NCBI RefSeq assembly: GCF_001983935.1
Contig: NZ_CP017641.1
Span: 8,234,001-8,298,000, forward strand
Direction of reading: 5' to 3'
DNA length: 64,000 nt
DNA from: Fuerstiella marisgermanici
GTDB taxonomy: Bacteria > Planctomycetota > Planctomycetia > Planctomycetales > Planctomycetaceae
Shown here in pieces: positions 54,431-62,240 of the stretch (position 1 is its first letter; the number at the start of each line of letters is the position of its first letter). The notes beneath the pieces are model-generated. The model was given only the letters and a program-made list of their open reading frames with translations. It did no database searches and was not told the origin of the DNA. Position numbers and translations under genes: made by a program.

Positions 54431-55360
54431 TCAAGTTGTCATGGAGCCGACGACGAGTGGTTGCTTTTCGGTTGAATCTTCCTTTGCTTCAAACTTCCTT
54501 CCGAGAATCATGTCGGCAGCTTTCTGAGCAGCACCGGCAGCGGAAGCGATCAGCCGTTTGTCTCCTTTCAGAACTCGAATCCAGCCATTCAGGTATGCTG
54601 CCGAATTCTCAATCGTGTCTGATTCAATTCCGCATTCCCCGCACAGGAACGCGGCACCGAGTTCAGCAATCAGTTCCTCTTTCGCATACGGATCCGTGCC
54701 GAATCCGCCAGACTCGAATCGGTTCAGGCGATCGGTGTGGCCCGTGCTATGAGCCAATTCGTGAAACAGCGTTGAGTAGTACTCCGCTGAAGCTTCGAAC
54801 CGATCTCGATCAGGCATCAGCAAAGAGTCATCGGAAGGACAATAAGCCGCACGGTTTCCGCCGTGGTTAATCCGGTTCCGAAGCCCCGATGATTCGAGCC
54901 ACGTGTCGGCAATGCGCTCGGCGTTCTCAATGGCCTCCCACTCGCTGGGTTCGTAAATGTCTGGCTCAGCTTTCAGTTTCGATTCATCGAGTTTCTTGCA
55001 CTGCTCAACATTAAAAACGCGGTAGTACCGTAGCAGCGGAATTCTCTTCACCTCGCCAGTGTCCCCATCAGCTTTCTCCAGCCACTTCCAGAACACAACG
55101 AGTGACGACGACTCGCCTTTCTTCACTGTCCCTCCAGCATCCTTCGCTTGTTTGAACGTCAGCCAACGGTGGTCCTTGTAGCCGTTGCTGATCTTTGCAA
55201 CTTCCAACAGGAACGGGTTGATGCCACGATAGTGCGAGCCGGTTCTGCCGTTGCAGGGATGCAGGTTTTGCCCCTTCCACGGTTTTCGCCACGGGACGGT
55301 TCCCCGTTCAAGTAACTCAACTACGCGGTCCGTCACCATTTCATAAACATCGACTTTCAT
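54431..55360 (-). CDS. ArdC-like antirestriction protein with zincin domain
   Basis: The 309-aa protein has the ArdC N-terminal domain (VPWRKPWKG, RGINPFLL) and a C-terminal metallopeptidase motif H200-E-L-A-H204 (FHELAHSTGH), then EELIAELGAAFLC. ArdC proteins protect incoming mobile DNA from restriction. Start 55360 has CTGGAGACCACTG upstream, the same leader as the clamp-loader-like gene; 36 codons before it are not needed. Confidence 0.88.
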   Translation of the reverse strand: MKVDVYEMVTDRVVELLERGTVPWRKPWKGQNLHPCNGRTGSHYRGINPFLLEVAKISNGYKDHRWLTFKQAKDAGGTVKKGESSSLVVFWKWLEKADGDTGEVKRIPLLRYYRVFNVEQCKKLDESKLKAEPDIYEPSEWEAIENAERIADTWLESSGLRNRINHGGNRAAYCPSDDSLLMPDRDRFEASAEYYSTLFHELAHSTGHTDRLNRFESGGFGTDPYAKEELIAELGAAFLCGECGIESDTIENSAAYLNGWIRVLKGDKRLIASAAGAAQKAADMILGRKFEAKEDSTEKQPLVVGSMTT

Positions 55361-55464
55361 CAGTGGTCTCCAGAGTGTTGGCAAAATGAAAAGACGACGA
55401 CCGGAGCATTGCCAGCTACCCCGAATCGCCACCCAATAAAACGCCCTGATGAGAGCACCAGTCC

Positions 55465-55665
55465 TCACTCACCGAGGCGTGTCATCTGTTCGCAAATCGC
55501 CACTGCCGCCGGGACTGCGAACGCACCGCACGTTTGCAACTGATCAGGTGCAGAGCCGCCGTTCCGCAGCCACTGCTTCAAGTCTTCAGCCGCCTCGCCA
55601 ACTTCATTCCAGTCGTTCAGCTCGAACGCTTCAGCCATTCGTCTGAAGCACGCCGTTGGGTCCAT
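55465..55665 (-). CDS. Small acidic island protein
   Basis: The 66-aa protein (MDPTACFRRMAEAFEL) is acidic and helical, with GAGGAG 8 nt before the ATG. It lies about 100 bp upstream of ArdC, same strand. The family is unknown. Confidence 0.6.
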   Translation of the reverse strand: MDPTACFRRMAEAFELNDWNEVGEAAEDLKQWLRNGGSAPDQLQTCGAFAVPAAVAICEQMTRLGE

Positions 55666-55927
55666 GTCTCGTCTCCTCGTTCTAAGGGGAGCAAGTCGCG
55701 CCTTATCGGCTCGCCAACTCCACTCCACTCCCTACCTCCCAGAAAATCCGGGGCGACGCTCGCCGCAGAAAAGCCGGACGTTCCGCCGACGAAAACGTGG
55801 TGAACGGTCACGCATAACATGGAAGTGAATCGGAATCGGGCGACAAACCGCCCTGGCTGGCGTTTACTGGGGCAGAGGCAACGCAGCGTGCGACGCCAAC
55901 GACGAAACCCAAGCGGAGACCCGAACA

Positions 55928-56425
55928 ATGACAACGAGACACGACCACCACTCGAGCGAAGGCAAAGAAGCTCTTGCGCATGCCTGCATTGCAGAGGCGA
56001 AACGACGCAAGCGGCCAGAGCTTGCGGGGGATTTCTACTGTCAAGCTGTTCACGAATCGCGTGAGGGAAGGCGAACCGGTTACAACGCGAAGCAGGTTGC
56101 GTGGCAAGCTGCCGGACACCTCTTGAAGAACATGAAAGCAGCGTGCGACCGGGCACCTGAGCACTTCGGCGGGGATGCATTGATCCCGATGACGGGAACA
56201 GACTACGGCGATACGTTCACGCGGCAGATGGAATTTGCGTTTGACTTGTCGCAGGCAATCGGCGAACGACTTGCCATACATCGAATGCAAACCGTTCTAG
56301 CGTTGCGTGCATTCATTCGTGAACCGCTGAAGGTATCACGAGCAAGTATGCCACCGAAGCAGCTCGACCGAGGCCCACTGGCTCGCCGCATCAAGTCGCG
56401 ACGGGCAACGCTGATGGCAGCTTGA
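55928..56425 (+). CDS. Island protein of unknown function
   Basis: The 165-aa protein is basic and helical (KEALAHACIAEAKRR, KQVAWQAAGHLLKNM). CGGAG lies 8-9 nt before the ATG. There is no signal or membrane part. It is divergent from the ArdC-side genes and followed 78 bp later by the next gene. The family is not recognised. Confidence 0.6.
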   Translation: MTTRHDHHSSEGKEALAHACIAEAKRRKRPELAGDFYCQAVHESREGRRTGYNAKQVAWQAAGHLLKNMKAACDRAPEHFGGDALIPMTGTDYGDTFTRQMEFAFDLSQAIGERLAIHRMQTVLALRAFIREPLKVSRASMPPKQLDRGPLARRIKSRRATLMAA

Positions 56426-56502
56426 AGAATCGCAACGTCTCGACCGCAGGCGGACAGTTCCGCCAGCACCATTTTCTTAGTTCCCAATTCGGAATTCCAA
56501 CC

Positions 56503-57090
56503 ATGCAAACATACTCAGACGAACAATTCACAAGCTTGATCTCAAACGGCGCAGCGCCATCGGCCGTTATCCAGGCGGCTGGCGAAAATGTGCCCTTCGA
56601 CGTCCTGCTTTCCTGGGCGAAATCTCGGGAGAACATCCCGCAGAAGATCGCAGGCTTCACGGCCGAGGCCAAGGCACGGAAGGCAGCCGCAGAGAACGCA
56701 CCGGTCAAGCTCAGACCGGGTCGCGACGAAGGAGTCATATTGAAGGCAGGCAAGAATCGCGGAAAACCTGGCCAGGCAACTGGGGCAGTTCTGGAGATTG
56801 CCGGAGCCCCGCGAGTGTTCCTCGCATGCACGGCTGGGCAAGTGGCATCAGTCCTGGCGAATCCAATGCTGTCGCTCAAACTCGCCATAGAAATGGACCG
56901 AGGCGAACACGATGGTCGCGGCTACGTGCGAGACGCCGAATATTCAGCGCTCAGCAGCCTTGAGAAGCTCTGGACCACATACCAACCACTCAACGTTGAG
57001 ACGCTTTTGCAGGCCGCACAGCAATCCCACAGCCCCCAGCATGAGGCATCAGCGGCGTCAGTCGGTCAAAGTGTCTCACAGGCAGCCTGA
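56503..57090 (+). CDS. Island protein of unknown function
   Basis: The 195-aa protein (MQTYSDEQFTSLISNG) has a charged helical first half and a small alpha/beta-like middle (PGQATGAVLEIAGAPRVFLACTAGQVASVL). The Ser/Gln/Ala-rich C-terminus is likely disordered. A frame extending 27 codons upstream from a TTG was rejected. The Shine-Dalgarno is weak. Confidence 0.55.
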   Translation: MQTYSDEQFTSLISNGAAPSAVIQAAGENVPFDVLLSWAKSRENIPQKIAGFTAEAKARKAAAENAPVKLRPGRDEGVILKAGKNRGKPGQATGAVLEIAGAPRVFLACTAGQVASVLANPMLSLKLAIEMDRGEHDGRGYVRDAEYSALSSLEKLWTTYQPLNVETLLQAAQQSHSPQHEASAASVGQSVSQAA

Positions 57091-57439
57091 CAAGCTGCGA
57101 AGTAACTCGGACGAACTCAGACACGGCAATCGGAAACGGTTGCCGTGTTTTCGCGTGCGCACTGCTGGAAATCGGAAACCAACAAGCCGAAGGCTGATTC
57201 ATTGTGCAAACGAGCGAGCCCAATTCGCGCGTTCTTACCAGCCTGAACTCAAATCAAAGTTGTCGAAAGGGGGTGGCCCTTCCCCACTAAGCGCAGGATA
57301 GCTATTTACCTCGCTCGCCCGAAATTTTTCAGATTTCAAACACCTTACCCAATCATTGGGTAAGGTGGCCTGTCTGCTATTCGCGAGAGCGAATACATGG
57401 ACTTTCATTGTCCGGAATTCCATTTGCGACAATGTCGCT
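57091..57439. other. Gap with an odd palindrome; no gene seen
   Basis: About 350 bp lie between the last island gene and the lipoxygenase stop. It holds a perfect 13-bp inverted repeat CACCTTACCCAAT/ATTGGGTAAGGTG around a single C (57341-57367) and a 7-bp hairpin with GAGA loop at 57378-57395. Confidence 0.6.
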
Positions 57440-59029
57440 TTACACGCTGGTGCTGTTGGGTACATGAATCGGCATCAGGTATGGATACGGAACTGCTCGA
57501 TCGAGGTTACGGCGAAATATCTCGGCATTGATCTGGCCCAGGGCACACTGAAACTCGTGAATGATCTCCTCCAAATCTGGGTCGTTATCAGTGTCGAAGT
57601 CTTTGGGTTCGTAATAACCGAGGATGTCGTACTTTAGCGAGCTGAGAGCATACATGAGTCCGGTTTGGCGAAAACTGGCGTGCAGGTTGGGGAGAAAATT
57701 GTCGAACGGAAAATGAGGGTTGTCGCCCGTTGGGAACTCCTGAAACATGGAGAACGGCGCGTTGGCCACAAATCCGAAGTGGTCCCACTGGCTGAAATTC
57801 AGGGCTGCATGGAGTGGTCCCGATGACCAGATGATTCTCGTCAGCATTTTTGCCAGTGACTTTATGTCCTGAATTCGGTCGACGCCGTCAATGCGACCTT
57901 CGCCGGACAACTCACTAGTAAAGTTTTGCAACTCGATATCGTCGATGATTAGTTGATCATCTTGGTAGTAGTGCTCTACGTAGGCCAGTGTGAAATTTGT
58001 GATTGCGTCCCAGAGCAGCTTGCCATCATCTCGGTATGGATAGTCGACGTTTACATCCTGTGCGTCATCATCATCTTTTGACATCTGCCGTGTACGTACC
58101 TCCTCATCCCAGTCGGCGAGCACTTTGAAATCGTAGCTGCGTCTAGCGACCTCCAAAATTCCGTGAGAGCCTTCGACAAGTGGTGGTGCAAGTAGCTGGT
58201 CGATGTTGTCACCTTCGTTGAACAGAAACGCGTCTACTTGATCATTGATTGCCAGTAACATGCGGAGGTGTGGTCGTAGCAGAATCAGCACGGGATGGTC
58301 CGTGTGAAACGTTCGCTCCGCTGCCACTTTCACGGCTTCCAGAACGAAGTGGCACCGCATTGCATGGCTGTCCAGTTCATGAATCTGCGCGTCCGCGCTT
58401 TGCACTGCCAACTTGGCAATTGGCCAAAGCTTCGGATGCTTGGGTGTAATCACGTCAGCATTGACTCGTCGCTCGATTTGAATTCCAACTGGTCGCATCT
58501 GTCCATTCGTTCCACTGCCTTCCCAGTAGAACAGCGCAATAGGAGCTTCGAAATATTTGACGGCAGCAGGGATGATGGGGTTGATCTCAGGGATCGCCGA
58601 ACTTAGTCCCATGCCGCTGAGTTCGGTAAAATCTGCAAGGATTTCGTAATCGCAAATGAATATGCGACCTTCGTCGATGGCCGGCTCAAGTTTTACGCCA
58701 ATGACCTCAACAATATGTTCATCTTTGAAGGCGGTTTCCTTCAAGTCCTCAATCTTCTGCACGCGTTTAATGACCAACGGGTTGGCACCAGCCAATCGCT
58801 GTCGACCAAAGTAGGTGTCGTCCACATAATGCTCCACGCTGATCGGAGTGGGAATGTGAGTAAACATGTTGGAGATATCGAGCAGGCCCTGCGGACTGGT
58901 CAACTGACCGCCGAATACACCGGACACCAGATTTGCAACCTGCTCAACTTCTGCCACCAGTTCGTCAAACCTTTCCTGCCAGCGACCTGTCGGTTTGTCC
59001 AGTTCTGGCAGCAGGCCCTGACCGGACGG
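57440..59029 (-). pseudogene. Lipoxygenase, large 3' part (interrupted by IS1380)
   Basis: About 528 codons of a bacterial lipoxygenase. Counting from an in-frame ATG in the IS end (59062, a 540-aa reading), the iron ligands are H233 and H238 (SHAMRCH), H418 and N422 (HAALN), and the C-terminal carboxylate of V540 (usually Ile). FGRQRLAGANP, HELDSH and HPVLILLRPHLR are further family blocks. The enzyme dioxygenates polyunsaturated fatty acids. The first 40 codons lie across the IS at 60753-60872. The IS-supplied ATG might still allow a slightly shortened, possibly active protein. Confidence 0.88.
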
Positions 59030-59031
59030 CC

Positions 59032-60752
59032 CTAGCCCGGAAATCTCACACAGAGAATGCACAAAACCGCCTCTGCGTGCGTAAGTCTTTTGTGAGAAGG
59101 ATTTACGTCAACATCAGGAGGCGGTTTTGTGGTGACAGAGTGTAGCAGAGAGAAGTTGTTATTCGAGGGTCACGGTCGGCGAGAAGTTTGTGCCGCGTTT
59201 GATGGTGGAAAGATCACGTCAGATGGTGGCGGGTTGTTGTTGCGGGAAGTCGAAGAGCGGTTTGGTATCCTTCGATCGTTCACGGCGAGCTTTACGGATC
59301 ATCGAAGTGAGCACAGTGAGTTCTCAGTCGAAGAACTGTTGCGGCAGCGAGTCATGGGAATCGCTCTGGGCTATGAAGATCTGAACGATCACGAGCAGTT
59401 GCGACATGATCCTCTGCTGGCTCTGATGTGCGGGCGACGAGATATCACCGGACAGGATCGTGCTGCCGAATGCAGCAAAGGTGTTCCGCTGGCCGGGAAG
59501 AGCACGCTCAATCGGTTGGAACTCACGCCGGTTGGGGCGACCAAAAACAGTCGCTACAAAAAGATCGTCGCCAGTGTTTCCACACTTCAGGATACTCTGG
59601 TCGATGTTTTCATTCGCATGCGAAGCAAGCAAGGTGTGCCGACGGAACTCGTGCTTGATCTCGACGCCACGGATGATCCGGTGCACGGCGATCAGCTCGG
59701 GAAATTTTTCCACGGCTACTACAAAAGCTACTGCTTTCTGCCGTTGTATACGTTCTGCGGCGGCTGGCCGCTCGGCGCCGTGCTGCGTCCTTCAAACATT
59801 GACGGCTGTGCGGGAACGGTGAAAGAACTCGAACGCATCGTTCCCAGGCTGCGAGCCGCATGGCCGAACGTTCGGATGATCGTTCGAGCGGACGGTGGTT
59901 TTTGTCGCGACAATATTCTCGCCTGGTGCGAGAAAAACCGTGTCGATTACATCATTGGCCTGGCAAAGAACAAGCGTCTTGTGAAGGCAATCGGGGGCGA
60001 ACTTCAGCAGGCGAAGGTTCAGTTTGAAGCAACGGGCGAAGCGGCTCGGGTGTTCAAAGATTTTCGGTATCGCACGAAGGAGACATGGTCATGCGAACGC
60101 CGAGTCATCGGCAAAGCCGAACATCTTCGCAAAGGAGCCAACTCGCGTTTCGTCGTCACCAGTCTTTCGCTCGAACGCGTCGACGCACGTATGCTGTACG
60201 AAGATCGTTACTGCGCGCGGGGCGACATGGAAAACCGGATCAAGGAACAGCAGCTTTATCTGTTCGCGGATCGCACGAGCACTCACAACATGCGTTCGAA
60301 TCAACTGCGGTTGCTGTTCTCGACGATGGCGTATTTGCTGCACCACGTGCTGCGGGAATTCGGCCTGGCGGGGACCGAGATGCAGAACGCTCAGGCGGGC
60401 ACAATTCGTTCGAAGCTGCTGAAGATCGGCACGAAGATTCAGGTGAGCGTTCGGCGCGTGGTGATCAGCTTTTCCGAATCATATCCGTACCAGCCACTGT
60501 TCGAACGAGTCCTTGCTAATCTCCGCCGCCACAGACCGCAGGTCATGCAGGTCTGATTTCAGTGCGACAACATGAGATTCCTCAGCCGGCTTCGAAGATC
60601 GGTGACGCACCGCTGCGCGCGTCTGGAAATGTACGAAGCCACGATCCCAATTTCGGTCGAATGGGCCTCAGATTCATACCAGGATCTCAACGCCAACGAA
60701 ATTCTACCACCGCCGCCTACTCAACCCCGATCGCGTGAGACATCCGGGCTAG
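59032..60752 (+). mobile_element. IS1380-family element inside the lipoxygenase gene
   Basis: Terminal inverted repeats (17 bp, 15 identical) lie at 59032-59048 and 60736-60752: CTAGCCCGGA..TCTCA. The element carries one transposase gene. The flanking gene pieces share CCG (gene strand), compatible with a short target duplication, and join in frame there. The length of 1721 bp fits IS1380. Confidence 0.87.
59129..60556 (+). CDS. IS1380-family transposase
   Basis: The 475-aa protein begins (GTG) MVTECSREKLLFEGHG and has the IS1380 pattern: TSDGGGLLLREVEE, LDLDATDDPVHGDQ, VRADGGFCRDNIL and ARGDMENRIKEQQ with catalytic Asp/Asp/Glu. CAGGAGG lies about 8 nt upstream. It has full length and no frameshift. 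Confidence 0.94.
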   Translation: MVTECSREKLLFEGHGRREVCAAFDGGKITSDGGGLLLREVEERFGILRSFTASFTDHRSEHSEFSVEELLRQRVMGIALGYEDLNDHEQLRHDPLLALMCGRRDITGQDRAAECSKGVPLAGKSTLNRLELTPVGATKNSRYKKIVASVSTLQDTLVDVFIRMRSKQGVPTELVLDLDATDDPVHGDQLGKFFHGYYKSYCFLPLYTFCGGWPLGAVLRPSNIDGCAGTVKELERIVPRLRAAWPNVRMIVRADGGFCRDNILAWCEKNRVDYIIGLAKNKRLVKAIGGELQQAKVQFEATGEAARVFKDFRYRTKETWSCERRVIGKAEHLRKGANSRFVVTSLSLERVDARMLYEDRYCARGDMENRIKEQQLYLFADRTSTHNMRSNQLRLLFSTMAYLLHHVLREFGLAGTEMQNAQAGTIRSKLLKIGTKIQVSVRRVVISFSESYPYQPLFERVLANLRRHRPQVMQV

Positions 60753-60872
60753 CGGTTTCATCAATGCCAAACTCGGACTGGGAAGTGACAGGTGCCGCCA
60801 TTGATATTTCTGGGCTTTGGCCAGCACTTGAGATTGACGTTGCGTGTCATTGTTTTCGGGTAGAGATGGCAT
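60753..60872 (-). pseudogene. Lipoxygenase, 5' part (first 40 codons)
   Basis: On the minus strand the frame reads MPSLPENNDTQRQSQVLAKA and ends LALMKP at the IS border. AGGAG lies 7 nt before the ATG (60880-60884), so this is the authentic start. The lipoxygenase-type N-terminus ('LPENND...KYQW') continues in frame with the piece 57440-59029 as ..LMKP+SGQGLL if one CCG is kept, giving 568 aa. Confidence 0.82.
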
Positions 60873-61172
60873 GCAATAGCTCCTGAAGGATGAAGGCTCG
60901 AAATCGTCCTGCCATGTTCACCAGTAGCTGGATGGACAGATAGACGCCCTCTTCGGTGGATGGTGGCACAGGGAGTACCTGAGTACGTTTACCGCACACC
61001 CACCGGGATAGGGACAGCAAATTCGCGCCATTCTGCAAAGACTAGGAATAGCCTGAGCCACTTGAGTTTTATGGTTGTGATATCAAATCCCACCAACGAC
61101 AATTGAGTGGAGCGGATAAGTTTTCCTTCGCAGCAGCATCACGTTTTCGTGTGATCTAATGGGAGTTCCGCT
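60873..61172. other. Upstream stretch of the lipoxygenase; no clear gene
   Basis: A 63-aa minus frame (60847-61038) overlaps the lipoxygenase start and ends ELLHAISTRKQ; no family is seen, so I do not call it a gene. The lipoxygenase promoter is expected here. Confidence 0.45.
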
Positions 61173-61423
61173 ATGCCATACTGCACTCAGTCCACCGGTG
61201 GAAACATGCCCATGGGCGGGTCGCGAGATGCTCGTCCACGAATGAGTGGCCGTGGTCGTTCTGGGAAGGGTGGACTGTCAGTCTTCGAGCGACTTGGTGG
61301 AGCAGCGACTGGCACGCAGCAACCGGTTCCCCAATACAACAGTCAGGGCCACCGGCTCGCTGTTTCCGTGTATGGAGATCCGGGCGATCCTGATGGCGAG
61401 AATGCTGCGGGGGCCGTGCACAA
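61173..61423 (+). pseudogene. Possible 5' end of a small gene cut by an IS remnant
   Basis: ATG at 61173 follows GGGAG at a good distance and starts MPYCTQSTGGNMPMGGS, a Gly/Arg-rich basic sequence. The frame runs into the antisense of the IS701 remnant at about 61424. The family is unknown; it could be chance. Confidence 0.3.
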
Positions 61424-62093
61424 TTCACCTCGCGCATCCAGGCCATCCAGAAACGCGCCGTCACGACCGTACAGTTCGTCGGCCGTCCACGCGATGACTT
61501 CGATGCCGTTGGCCTTCGCACGATCGATCAGGTCCCGTGCAATTTGAGGTTTCGTCTGGAAGACGACATCGTCCGGCACGTGCGTTTTTTCGGCGCGCCG
61601 AATTGTTGGCCCATTCTCCGGGAAGGTAAAAACGCGCGTCCAACCGGCAATCGAAGCCCGGAGCCGAATTGGCCAAAGCCACGTTGTTGACGCAGTCTTC
61701 GATCTTTCCGCGGTTGCCGTAGTACTGTCGCTTAACGCCCGCTGTTTCACGACCACTTTTGGCGGTTCCCGTTTCGTCGATACAGCTGATCGCATCCGGA
61801 TGAGCACGTTCGGTGGCGACGATTTGCTGACAGCGATCACGCAGCATCTGTTGATCCCAGACGATCGATTCGAGAAAACGCTGCAGCGTCCGCGGTGCCA
61901 CGTTTTGATCCACAGCAATCGCTTCCGCATTCTTACGCTGCACGCCGGAAAGCAGCCCACGCACATAGATCTGCAACAGCGTTCGCCCTGCCGGGCAGGA
62001 GAAACGAGTCGGGAACTGGCCGAGCAATTTGCTCAGCTTTGCGATATCCTGCAGCGACATGGGACGACCAACCGTGGTTTCCTCGTGAAACAT
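61424..62093 (-). pseudogene. IS701-type transposase remnant, frameshifted and truncated
   Basis: One frame reads MFHEETTVGRPM ... LLSGVQRKNAEAIA, CIDETGTAKSGRETAGVKRQ and YYGNRGKIEDC, clear IS701/DDE_5 blocks. After an A6 run (T6 on the plus strand, 61585-61590) the sense shifts to another frame, which reads THVPDDVVFQTKPQIARDLI and AWTADELYGRDGAFLDGL. The homology stops at about 61424, so the C-terminal half is missing. Confidence 0.87.
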
Positions 62094-62240
62094 TTTAGCA
62101 CACGAAGGGGCGTCCCTTTTTCGACTTCAAGTCAAGTGCGATAACTACCGCACAGCTGAAGACTTAAAGTCTTCAATCCAGCAGACGTGGCGCTGTCGAG
62201 CTAAGCTCACATGGAAATGTGTTCCCGGAGAGTGGTCATC

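Noticed and set aside
55808-56290. 160-aa minus frame opposite the gene at 55928
   Set aside because: Cys/Arg/Leu-rich without motifs; the plus frame has a good Shine-Dalgarno and balanced composition.
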